A DNA stretch of 64,000 nt from Cyrtodaria siliqua (lineage: Eukaryota; Mollusca; Bivalvia; Adapedonta; Hiatellidae). The notes under the pieces were generated by a model. That model saw nothing but the letters and a program-made list of their open reading frames with translations. It did no database searches and was not told the origin of the DNA. The position numbers and the translations under genes are program-made. Below, piece by piece: positions 23,330 through 34,396 of this stretch. How positions within the stretch are numbered: the first letter of the stretch is position 1; the number at the start of each line of letters is the position of its first letter. Location of the stretch: assembly GCA_037043455.1 (NCBI GenBank), contig JAWPHD010000126.1, positions 186,001 to 250,000 on the forward strand. Direction: 5' to 3'.

Positions 23330-24480
23330 GGCGTATAAAAATCCTGTAAGCTATATACACAAAATTAGTGTTTTATCCTACAAGCTCTAGTAATAATGAT
23401 GATTTTTTAAACAAAAAGCAGAACAGCATTTCCCGTTACATAAATCTTTATTACACGGGAATGATTTTTTACTATTTTCTTTATAAACTTTGAAAATAAA
23501 AGAACGAGATTATTGATAGAGGGAGTGAAATGGATGCTTTGCCTAAACAATGGCGTATAAAACGAAAAATAATGCAGGTCCAGTGTTACTATATGGTATG
23601 AGTGATTTCCTTAAAGGGACACATGGCAATCTTGATGGTTTTATCCAACTTTAAAATTAGTATCTAGATTTATTAATCCAGAGTCGTATGTGTTGGTGCG
23701 CCTTAAAACAATTCTATTCAATTCGTTTTGGCTTTAAAACTGCTTGCATATAGTTTAAATTTTTAACCTATTCTAATTCTTTTTAACCTATTTTAATTCT
23801 TTTTTGTTATTCTACCAGATATTCAAATATATTATTGGTGGACTATTATCAACCAGTAGAAATAATGCTAACACAATTTTCTCTGACCTATTTTAATAAA
23901 TAATATTAATGATAGTAAAAAAAAAAAGCAAGTTGTATAGAAAAGCTAAGGGGATGCCACGAGTTTTAAGCAAATCAAGATTGCCGTGTGATTTCCTTTA
24001 AGACAAAAGTCAATGGCCTACCAAATAAAAGAAGTATGGCAATACATTTCATTCTAGACAATACATGATAAAGGGAAATGTAATGTACAAAGATGAATGA
24101 TTCAATCTTTACTCAAGCTAGAGTTATAGTTCGTGTACTGGGCGCATCCTCCTGTCTCATTCGTAGTTTTCAAGTTATCTTGCTAGGTATGGACACTATT
24201 TCTAATTTGAGCGAATATAGAGCTATAGTTTTTGCACTCTGTTCTTCGTTTCATTGCCCTCTACCGTTGTGAAGTTTCATTCCAGTCCCATTAGTTACGC
24301 TCTGGACAAGAATTAAATAGTATAAATTGCAATGGGTAATCTCTAATTCCAGTATAGCTAAATATAATACTTACACTCAAATATGCATACTCTATATGCA
24401 CAGTAATATCCCTAAACCATAATGAAAATCGTAATTGTTTAAAATATTTTAATATTTTATTTTTTCTCTTTAAAATACAT
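23330..24480. repeat. Dispersed duplication, copy A, with a TTAA MITE
   Basis: Shares ordered blocks with 30,358-32,050: AAATCCTGTAAGCTA, CTTTATTACACGGGAATG, ATGGATGCTTTG, AACAATGGCGTATAAAACGA, GGCCTACCAAATAAAAGAA, GGCAATACATTTCATTCTAG and TCTTTACTCAAGCTAGAGTTA. Within it, 23,615-23,997 is bordered by TTAA and has AGGGACACATGGCAATCTTG and CAAGATTGCCGTGTG ends, the MITE family of 36.1 and 36.9 kb. Confidence 0.75.
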
Positions 24481-24652
24481 ACATATGTAAATACATAATA
24501 TGTTTAAAACAAGTTACTAAACTAATACATATATATGTTTAAAAAAAAGTTATGAAACTCACACAGAATCTTTACGGCATACTCTATATGCATAATAAAA
24601 TGAAACTAAAAACAAGAGGCCCTTCTTGTGTCTGCATCGCTCTACTTAGGGA

Positions 24653-24960
24653 CTGGCGTGGCGCAGTCGGTAGCGCGGCGGATTTGTAACCTGAGGCCCC
24701 GGGTTCTCCGTGGTGCCACTGAGTTCCGTCGGTGTGTTCTTGGGCAAGACACTTTACCTTAGCCTCGTCCGTCGGATGGGGACGTAAACCGGGCGGTCCC
24801 GTGTATCATCGGTATATCCTCCGAGCACGTTAAAGAACCATAGGAATATATTCGATAATAAGAGTAGGGCAGGTTCCCGGATTCCTATGTATCCTTCCCC
24901 TCTCTCTGGGGCGGCTCTAAAAAACATATACTGTGTTGATGAGCCGTTAAACAACATTCA
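24653..24960 (+). mobile_element. tRNA-derived SINE, most complete copy in the window
   Basis: Head GACTGGCGTGGCGCAGTCGG with a GCCCCGGGTTCTCCG B-box region. Central domain: TTCTTGGGCAAGACACTTTA, CTCGTCCGTCGGATGGGGAC, GTAAACCGGGCGGTCCC. The 3' part is CGTTAAAGAACCATAGGAAT and GATGAGCCGTTAAACAACAT. The B box deviates from GGTTCGANNCC, so the copy is probably inactive. Confidence 0.8.
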
Positions 24961-26395
24961 ATTCTACTTACTACACAACGTAAGTGGATATCAAACGGAA
25001 AACAATTAATTGGGTTTTAAGGCACACCAATGCAGGAAAGGTTATATGGCGCCTAACAGGAATGAATGCATCATCCATTTACATCAAGATAACATATGGA
25101 GAATGGGCCTAGAACCTTCTTACCTGCAAAACTGCATAGTTGCTCCAAATTCTATAGGAGACCCTCCATTTACGATGGAGCCACGTTTCCACGTGTGCAT
25201 ACGCGGTGTCATGATAAAGATCTTGAATGAGCATGATAAAAATGACAAAATGAATATGAGTGGGCGGGCGGGCTCTTCTGCATGTGACAGTGTGTTTGTG
25301 AGATTGCAGTGGTTGTATTCTACCCTGGCAACCACACGGTGGAGCGGAAAACGAAACTTCCCAGTTCTCTAAAGAAGAGGGCCTCTATCACTCTACTTGC
25401 TGTATGGTGTGGGAGTAGATGGTAATTATAGAAGATAATGCACATTTTCCCCCCCTTCATTTAACAAAAAAAGCGAACAAACTTGGTAAAGGGCCATAAC
25501 ATTATGATATATGTAAAATATTAAACCCCTATTTCTTGTATAGTTTCAGAGTATATTATATTTAAGTTTTCCTATATAACTGTGGTTTCAGATTAAAAAA
25601 AAGCTTTTTCCTATAAATGTATATGTTAAACATGTGAACCCTGGGGAGGGGCCATATTTGACACCAGGGTCAACATTTAAACACACTTGGTAGGGAAGCA
25701 TAAACGTATGCTGCACGCAGCTCTTGTAGATTCAGAGAAGAATAGTTTCCAACATTTAACTAAATAACTAAATAAAACTGTGACCACCACCACGACAGGA
25801 CTAGATTTGACCCCAGGGTTACCACTTGAACAGACTTTGTAGAGAAATAATATATGCAATACATGATAGCGGTAATCCTTGTTGTTTCCGAGAAGATTGT
25901 TCAAGTTTTACCCTATATTTAAATCTATGTAAAACCTGGTCATCATTTGAAAAAATGTAGTAGATGGCCATAATCTGGCACTACAATATATGAGAGCTCT
26001 GTGACAAATGGTTTCAAAGAAGTTTTTTTCAAGTTTTTCTATAAATGTCTATGTTGAACGTGCACAATCTATGTATAAAATCATTGAACCCCCGGGGCGC
26101 AGCCATTTTTTACCCCGGGACTTGAACAAACTAAATAGTCAAGGGGTTTGTGCTCATTAATAAAGAATCGCTGTCGACATGTGTTCAGTGGTTCTTGGGA
26201 AGAAGGTATTTTTAAGGTTTCGACCTTTTATGGAAATGGCGGACATCACGGATGTCGCGCTGACCTAATTTGAACAAATTTGAAAAATCGTTTAAGGTAA
26301 ACAAGGACGGACGGGCAAAAAGCGGTCAAAATAGCTCTCTTTGAGCATTCAGCTCATTAAAGGGTATGTAGCGACACAGCCGAACCATCTTTATT
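24961..26395. repeat. Degenerate repeated units (GGGCCATATTTGAC family)
   Basis: Between 25,620 and 26,290 three to four diverged ~200-bp units share GGGCCATATTTGAC/GACCCCAGGG, AACTTTGTAG-type, TTTCAGAGAAG-type and CTATAAATGTATATGTT-type segments. They end at 26,309-26,345 with ACGGACGGACGGGCAAAAAG and GCGGTCAAAATAGCTC. A related piece is at 32,690-32,945. It looks like a nonautonomous element with a tandem core. The frame at 25,010-25,372 shows no conserved features. Confidence 0.5.
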
Positions 26396-26860
26396 ATTGA
26401 GAGTTTTGAAATACTTGAATAAGGATGAAAGAATTATCAAAATCGGATAATAAACAAAGAAGATATTATCATTTGAAGTTTCTGTTGAAACGGATATAGA
26501 AGCGGCCATTTTGGGAGCTATGACATCACGGTTCTAAATGACCATATATGGAATATTTATAAATATGGAAATTTACTGATTTATAGGGAAAAAATGAAGC
26601 AACTGTATGAAAAATATGTAATACTTAATGGCAATAATGATTTATATCACCAGTAAAAAAAATTCATTCATTTGCAGTGATTTTCTTTGTTTTAAATGAT
26701 ATATATCAATATTCCATATATGGTATTATGGAACTATGATGTCATAGTTCTAAAAATGGCGGCTCCCATATTTGTTTTAGAACATGGTCATATCTTTTTT
26801 GTTTATCATCCGATTTTGATAATTCTTTCACCTTTTTCCAAGGGTTACAGACACAGGAAC
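26396..26860. mobile_element. Large foldback repeat, ~150-bp arms
   Basis: ATTATCAAAATCGGATAATA ... GCGGCCATTTTGGGAGCTAT ... CCATATATGGAATATT is mirrored from ~26,700 by ATATTCCATATATGG ... AAAATGGCGGCTCCCAT ... TCATCCGATTTTGATAATTC. The arms are diverged (about 80% by eye), with a ~140-bp spacer. Confidence 0.7.
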
Positions 26861-27139
26861 TGGTCACTTTTAATTTTTGCCTTCTATTATTATAATTGTC
26901 TATAAAGGACTTTAATGGGAAATTTTGGAAAATGCTGGTGTTCTTTTTCAGAGGTCAAGCAGACGTTCGAAACAATCTCAGTTACATGCACACTATATAC
27001 TAACATGTGCAGAAATAAATTTCCTATCCAACAATACCTTTCTTCCTACGATCCCTTGTAAATTCGCTGAGATATCCGAGTTCAAAGTCACCAAAGTGCA
27101 ATTTCAGGCTGCTCGTCGTTTGTTTATGTCCCCTATGTA

Positions 27140-28399
27140 AACAAATGAAATTTACCGAAAATCAGGTGTCCGTTAATTCCGTTAATTTCGGCGCACTATT
27201 CCAGCTTCAAATCACAACCAATTCACTAAAGTAAAGCATCGATACGTAAATAAATCCATATTTTATCAGTTTGAATAGTCCGTATCACGAGAAAGTCACA
27301 CAACAACGAGTATTTCGCCACTGGTGTTGAGACAGCCATTGAAAGATCTAATTATAAAGGCAGCCAATCGGAAATGTTCTTATTTATTGTTCAGTACTAT
27401 TAACCAATCAATGAATCCTTTGCATGTTCTACTTTCAGTTTGAAAAGATCATGTCATGTGACTGATCATGTGACAATTGTATCTTTGTTTTTCTTTAGGT
27501 ATCTTTCAATTAAAATTAAAAGTCAAACTTAAATTAATTGAATTCTTGTTGAAACATTTTTATTTACAAAGAAGCTCAATTTTGTAAGTCAAAATACTTT
27601 TTTAATTACATAAAAGGAGGTCACGTGACCAAAACAGACTTTCAAAATGGCGGCCGACAGATTTTAAATATGTAAACAAACACGATTTTTGTTGCTTAAG
27701 TGTATTATATGTAGTAAAACATTGTGCGTAAATTGATTCATGTGTTGAAAGAAATTATCTCAAACTACACACAATTTGTAGCAGGAGTTTCTCCCTAAAT
27801 ATGAGGATTTACAAGTGTAAGAAACATGTGTCCAATTCACAGTCATTTAAGGACTATCGGTCAGCTATCTTTGATCCAAATAATCCAAAATCGATGAGAT
27901 CAAGTGATATTTTCAACGATGTACGCATTTTAGGCACGAGCAATGTCAACCATATCGTACATGACAGTAATTCAACACTTTTGATGTGAATATAATATTA
28001 GAAAGAATACTTATATGGCAGAAATTGTGCGCTTTATATTCGAAAAGTTTGGTGCAGTTTTACTCAAAGTTGTTTAGTTTTTTATGTGAAATAAACTGGT
28101 CCATAAAATAGTCCATTTATCCAGCGAGTGCAGACGAGACATCATTTCTGAATAAAATAAGCCATGTTATGCCTGCAGGTTAAATCCTAGCTGTGTAAAA
28201 TTTCATGTTTCTGTTGGACAAAACAGTTTCTGTTGGACAAAACACTGCTTTTGAAAACTTCTAGCCTAGTAATAGGACTTTTTCTAAAATGATCAGCATG
28301 ACATGATGTTGATCTGAGTCGAACATTATTTTGATTCGACGTGAAACATAGCTGCCAGTGGCCATCTTTGTTTACATAGAAATATATAGTAAACATTTG
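27140..28399. other. No gene recognised
   Basis: Contains AAAATGGCGGCC near 27,645. The 62-codon frame at 27,801-27,989 has no recognisable domain. Confidence 0.4.
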
Positions 28400-29400
28400 T
28401 AGCGACTACTCCTCTGAAACTACTTGACGGATGTTCATGAAACTTCACAGGAATGTTGCTCTTGATGTCTAGTTGATCCTAGAAAAATTGCAAAATGGCC
28501 GCCACGGCTAAAAATATATTTAAAATAAATAAATTTGTAGCGACTACTTCTTGAAAACTGTAAGTGATATTGATATGGGACATTTTCTAAAATGATCAGC
28601 ATCACATGATGTTGATCCTTGTTGAAATTTATTTCGATGCAACTTTAAACATGGCCGCTAGCGGCCATCTTTGTTTACATAAAGTTATATAGTAAAAACT
28701 TGTAGCGACTACTCCTCTGAAACTACTTGACACATTTTTATGAAACTTCACAGGAATGTTGGTCTAATTGATCCCCGAGTTATTTTAGGTCGGCCGGAAA
28801 TTCAAGATGGCCGCCATGGCTAAAAACAGATTTTAAAAAAAAGTTTGTAGCGACTACTTCTTGAAAACTGTAAGTGATATTGATATGGGACTTTTTCTAA
28901 AATGATCAGCATGACATGATGTTGATCCTTGTCGAAAATTATTTTGAATCAAAATTAAACCTGGGCACCAGTGGCCATCTTTGTTTACATAGAGTTCTTA
29001 TAGTAAACATTTGTTGTGACTACTCCTCTGAACTACTAGACGGATTTTCATGAAACTTCACAGGAATGTTGCTCTTGATGTCTAGTTGATCCTAGCACAA
29101 TTTCAGGTCGGCCGGAAATTCAAGATGGCCACCACGGCTAAACATAGATTTTTAAAAACAAGTTTGTAGCGACTACTTCTTGAAAACTGTAAGTGATATT
29201 GATATGGGACTTTTTCTGAAATGATCAGCATGACAAGATGTTGATCCTTGTCGAAAATTATTTTGATTCGACATCAAACATGGCTGCCAGTGGCCATCTT
29301 TGTTTACCTAGAGTTATATAGTAAAAACTTCAACTTAAAGCAACTACTCCTCTGAAACTACTTGCCATTTTTTGATGAAACGTCACGGGAATGCTGACCT
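28400..29400 (-). repeat. Dimeric ~160+160-bp repeat array (pearl-like core)
   Basis: About three copies of a ~320-bp higher unit: GTAGCGACTACTCCTCTGAA ... TTCACAGGAATGTTG ... GGCCGGAAATTCAAGATGGC and GTAGCGACTACTTCTTGAAA ... AAATGATCAGCATGACATGA ... GGCCATCTTTGTTTACATAG. The same family is in opposite orientation at 50.4-51.6 kb and 59.65-60.95 kb. Both half-units start at GTAGCGACTAC, so they are related monomers. Confidence 0.88.
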
Positions 29401-30120
29401 AGCTATCAAAATCATTCAGTAAAGCTTCAAGGTCACTGACCTCTTGTCTGTTTACAATGTAGCCAACACCAAAACAAGATGATACAACAAGATACTTATA
29501 AAATTAAGATTGTTTATCCCCGTCCTCCTGTGAATTTTTTTCAGAAAAAAAGATCAGAGAACCCCCAAAAATAACCCTGGCCTTATCGGAGTTCCGTTCT
29601 AACATTACTGCATGAATGATTGTAAGCATCCCGGAAAAGTAAGACTTCCACAAACTTATTGTTGTGGTGAACAGCTGACCATACAGCATGTGTCTTAACC
29701 AAACACGCTTTTACTTACATGCACATTGTATTAAATAAAAGTATACAGGTTTTACTTTTAACTTCCTGAAATGTATTAAGAAAATGTTCCACGATACTAT
29801 CACTACCCTATCCGATTCGTGGGTTCCCAAGCCTTAATAACAGATACATGAAGTTTTCAACACCTAGGGTTTACACCTTTTAACTCAAGGCAGTCTTGAT
29901 TTGATTAAAACTCATGGCACCCACTTAGTTTTTCTACATAACTTGCATATTTGCAATCATTAATATTAATTATTAGAATATTTCAAAGCCAATTGATTTA
30001 CATATTACTAGCTATTGATTATATTGCAACATATTTACAAATTTGAAACGAAGAAAGTCGCAAATCACAAATTTTTATTTAATTATATGCAAGTAAAAAT
30101 TATACTGGATTGATGAATCC
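29401..30120. other. No gene recognised
   Basis: AT-rich intergenic sequence; short frames lack conserved features. Confidence 0.4.
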
Positions 30121-30121
30121 A

Positions 30122-30327
30122 GACTGCTGCTAGCAGTATCTACTGCTGCTACTGCTGGCAGTAGTTAGCAGTAGCAGTAGCAGTAACAAACATACGATGG
30201 TTGCGAAATGGGTTGTCTGCTGAGCTTGATGGTGAGAAAGTGGAAAGAACATACTGCGCAATGAAAGCACTTGCGATCAATATAGCTATTGAGATGGTGC
30301 TCTACTGCTGCTACTGCTGCTACTGCC
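30122..30327. repeat. Imperfect CTG/CAG trinucleotide tracts
   Basis: CTGCTGCTAGCAGTATCTAC, CTGCTACTGCTGGCAGTAG and GCAGTAGCAGTAGCAG form a self-complementary CTG/CAG block at 30,122-30,187. A further ACTGCTGCTACTGCTGCTAC tract lies at 30,303-30,326. Confidence 0.8.
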
Positions 30328-30357
30328 AACTTCACGTTCATCTGATTTTAATGATTG

Positions 30358-32050
30358 ATAAAAAAATCCTGTAAGCTACATACACAATATTAGTGTTTTA
30401 TACTACAGACTTTAGTAATATTGATGATTTTTTCACATATTTGTACAAAAAGGAGAACAACAACATTTCCCCTTTGATAAATCTTTATTACACGGGAATG
30501 TGTCTTTACTATTTACTTTATAAACTTTGAAAATAAAGCTAATGCATAAGAACAAGGTTATTGATTGAGTGAGTGAAATGGATGCTTTGTGTAAACAATG
30601 GCGTATAAAACGAAAAATAAACTCAGAAATATGCAAACACAATTAATAATTTTGCAAAAAAAAAGCAAGTGATGTAAAAAAAAATAAAAAAAAATAGGGG
30701 GACGCCGTGAGTTTTATACAAATCAAGATTGAAATGTCAAACTCAATAACTCAACGGCCTACCAAATAAAAGAAAAATGGCAATACATTTCATTCTAGAC
30801 GTTGAAATCATGACTTTTATGATAATATGTGCCTACCATATCTTTGGTCGTTACTACGGTGTCCTGTTGGGGCCAGATACAATGTCGTATTGTCGTGGGC
30901 GACAATGCGACGCCCGACAACGCGACATCGCGACATCGCGATACGACAGTGCGACATTGCGATACGACAACTCGACATTGCGATACGACATCACGACATT
31001 GCGATACGACATCGCGACAATTATGTCATTATGTCGTATCGCAATGTCGTGATGTCGTATCGCGATGTCGTGATGTCGTATCGCGATGTCGCGATGTCGC
31101 ATTGTCGGGCGTCGCATTGTCGTGCACGATAACGCGACATTATGTCGTATTGTCGTAATGTCGCCCACGACAACGCGACATTCTTTCAATTGTCGTAATG
31201 CCAACGACATCACGACAACGCGACATCGCGACATCGCGACATTACGACAATTGAAAGAATGTCGCGTTGTCGTGGGCGACATTACGACAATACGACATAA
31301 TGTCGCGTTGTCGTGCACGACAATGCGACGCCCGACAATGCGACATCGCGACATCGCGATACGACATCACGACATTGCGATACGACATAATGACATAATT
31401 GTCGCGATGTCGTATCGCAATGTCGTGATGTCGTATCGCAATGTCGAATTGTCGTATCGCAATGTCGCACTGTCGTATCGCGATGTCGCGATGTCGCGTT
31501 GTCGGGCGTCGCATTGTCGCCCACGACAATACGACATTATATCTGGCCCCAACCGGACACCGTACGTTACACATCATACGAGCTATGATTCTCGCAGCTA
31601 ATTTCATTCATGAAGGAAAATGTACAAAGAGAAATGATTCTGTCTTTACTCAAGCTAGAGTTACAGTTCTTGTCCTGGGCACTTCCGTAGTTTTCAAGTT
31701 ATCTTACACATATAATGTGTACGTATAAAAGTACAATGGACACTTGTTCTAATTTGAACGAATTTAGAGCTATGGTTCCTGCACTCTTCTCTTCGTTTCA
31801 TTGCCCTCTACCATTGTGAAGTTTCATTGCAGTTTTACTAGTTACGCTCTGACAAGAATTTAAAAAATGACAATGGTTAATAATTATAATTCAAATATAG
31901 CTAAAAATAATACTTAACTCTCATATACAGTACACTAAATACATACTCCACATGCACAATAATTCACAATATTATCCCTCTAATATAGAATCAGTATAAT
32001 ATAAAATCGTAATTGTTTAAAACAGTTATTATATTATTTCATTTTTTCCC
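30358..32050. repeat. Dispersed duplication, copy B, split by a foldback element
   Basis: Blocks match copy A at 23,330-24,480 in the same order. The region between the GGCAATACATTTCATTCTAG block and the AATGTACAAAGA block is longer than in copy A because the 710-bp palindromic element sits there, and flanking sequence missing from copy A is also present. Confidence 0.72.
30855..31564. mobile_element. 710-bp near-perfect palindromic foldback element with 6-bp target duplication
   Basis: Starts TACGGTGTCCTGTTGGGGCC and ends GGCCCCAACCGGACACCGTA, flanked on both sides by CGTTAC (30849-30854 and 31565-31570). The two arms, ~350 bp each, are reverse complements with few differences, meeting near 31,210. 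Both are made almost wholly of short variants of GCGACATCGCGATACGACAT, so smaller hairpins nest inside the large one. All open frames across it are by-products of this structure. The transposase family is unknown to me; the 6-bp duplication is the main clue. Confidence 0.92.
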
Positions 32051-32519
32051 CCTTAAAAATACATAAATATGTTTAAAGTAGCTATCCCGCCAAAAACAGC
32101 CAAATTGTATATCATATGTGCAATGTTTCTAAACCTACTGACTACGGGGTATATAATTTTATATACTCCTCAGCATAAGTTAAGGACCATCCCTTCTTTA
32201 TTTCAATAAGATTAAAGTTTGCATCATCACAATAAGTTTAAATACACATTGCATTCCAAAAATGGAAACTGTTTCGTGTTTCTGTATTCTTTAGGAACAT
32301 TTTACAACAAACAAATAATAATTAGAAAATTCAGATTTTGAAATTTCAATAAAATGCCTTTTTCCGCTCGAAAATGTTATTTCGTATTACTTTTCATGAC
32401 TATTGATTCCTTAAACATCAGACACCATTTTCTTCAGAATAACTTACAGATACGCATGCAGTGCCAAATATGCAACTAGGTTTTGAAAATTTATTTCATT
32501 CTGGATGGGATAACAAATC

Positions 32520-32690
32520 AGCATTGCCCCGGGTTCAATCCTCCGTGTTGCCACTGAGTTTCATCGGTGTGTTCTTGGGCAAGACACCTTCCCTTAGCCT
32601 CGTCCGTCGGATGGACGTAAACCGGGCGGTCCCGTGTATCGGTCTATCCTTCGAGCACGTTAAAGAACCATAGGAATCTTTAACGTGATA
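32520..32690 (+). mobile_element. SINE fragment
   Basis: CCCCGGGTTCAATCCTCCGT (B box), TTCTTGGGCAAGACACCTTC, GTAAACCGGGCGGTCCC and CGTTAAAGAACCATAGGAAT match the 24.65-kb SINE; the first part of the head is missing. Confidence 0.72.
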
Positions 32691-33834
32691 GGGCCAGGTT
32701 TAACCCAAAGGTCGCCATTTGAGGACTACAAGTGTTTGCTACATGCAACGTTTGAGAGCTCTGTGCATTGTGCTTTCAGGGAATGTTTTAAAGTTTTTCC
32801 CTGTGCAGGTCTCTGTAAAACATGTGATCCCTGGAGTGGGCCCATATTTGATCCTGGGATCAAAAACACATTTGATAGGGATGCTGGACAGCCGGGCAAA
32901 AAGCGGTCACAATAGCTCGCTGAACCTTCGGCGCATGTAAGCTAAAATGATGAATGTGACACAAACTCGAAAATACAAAAAAAAACTAGTATATTATTTA
33001 CACTCATTTAAACTCATAACTCATGTATAAACACGTTGACAATTCGAAAACTCATTAATAAATATACTACACACGTTCAAAACGTGAAAACTAAAAAACA
33101 CACTCGCTTTACTAATTGTCAAGTTTTAAACAAACCTCCCACTCCCTCCCGATCCCAGTTTTTTATATTATCTTATAATAAAAACAGTTCTTAACTTGTT
33201 TACTTATGTATCATCGACTTTATTATACTTACACACATTGCAAAATCATCTAGAATGAGCACAATCATCTTCATCACTGCTGTCAGATATATAACTATTC
33301 ACATTTAAATAAGCGTTAAGGATGTCAATAACTTGTATCTTAGTTTTTTACGAGTTTTCTAGTTTTAAACGTGGACAGTGTGTTTATACGTGAGTTATGA
33401 GTCTAAATGAGTATAAGTATTTAAATTATATACGATTTATTTTTATTTTTTTACCACCCCTCACACACACACACACACTCCCTTTGTATATTACTAGTGA
33501 CGTACTAATTGGGGCCCCGTTTTATTAAACATCTTACGATAAGTCTCACATTTTAAAACTGTTCACATTTTTGCACATAAGCATTCAATATAGACAATTA
33601 TGTGTGCATTATGTTTTTAGAAATAACAAATGTATAAGAAAATGAAATGAAATCGCGTTCATTTGTGAATTGTAAATCAAAGCAAAGAATTTAAGAAATT
33701 AACTTACGACCAAAATTGTTGCAAGTTGTTCCATAAAACCGGGCCCAGGTCCAAACAATTTTACCGAGGTTAATATAAATTCTAGGGGTGCCCTCCAACA
33801 TTTTTTATTTCTACATGCGCTTTACATGCGCTTT
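32691..33834. other. Repeat fragment, then no recognised feature
   Basis: 32,690-32,945 resembles the 25.6-26.3 kb units and ends GCCGGGCAAAAAGCGGTCAC with AAGCTAAA. The rest to 33,834 has a CA tract at 33,465-33,480 and no gene. Confidence 0.45.
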
Positions 33835-33990
33835 TCTGCGTACGGATGGCGGGAAGTGTACAGTACTGGTTCTACCCAGGAAAAATTGGTGGTCTGCCTC
33901 CACCACAAAAAAAATTCGACCGTCATATATAACCTTACATGTGCTGAAAAAGACGTAAAACACCATACCAAACAAACAAAAGCTTTTCCG
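33835..33990 (+). mobile_element. SINE body/tail fragment
   Basis: GTACTGGTTCTACCCAGG, CGACCGTCATATATAACC and GACGTAAAACACCATACC followed by AAAC units, the same family as 63,340-63,610 and 3,966-4,130. Confidence 0.62.
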
Positions 33991-34396
33991 CGTCTTATTT
34001 GCTTGCCAGAAAATGTTTTTCAGTTTTAAGCATTTTTTTTCACTGGTTGCTTTAATAAATATCAATACTGAAGTTGCTTCATGTAAAGTATGCATAACTT
34101 CCCGAAGTTCTACCGACACAATTTCCTCTATGTCAGTACTGTTGTCTCGGTGTCACTTGATAATGTTTAACAAAGTTTAGTGGTTTTACTCTATCGGGAG
34201 TACAAACACTTTAAGCATTGACACCTTTTGTTACCAGCGTAATAAGTGACCTTACACACGCAGTACCTAGTAGCTATTGACAATATATCTTTTTAGATGA
34301 ACATGCTTCTAGTGAAGTGAAACACTACACCGACATGGGATCGCGATCTCAGTGCAACGAAGGGACTCGTGTGCAATTTTATAAAGTTAACTGGCT

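Noticed and set aside
25010..25372. 120-codon + strand frame
   Set aside because: No conserved domain, an overlapping antisense frame of similar quality, and it lies between repeat fragments.
30777..31728. Many 80-170-codon frames rich in CRASHCR/YRDV on both strands
   Set aside because: By-products of the palindromic foldback element's CGACAT words.
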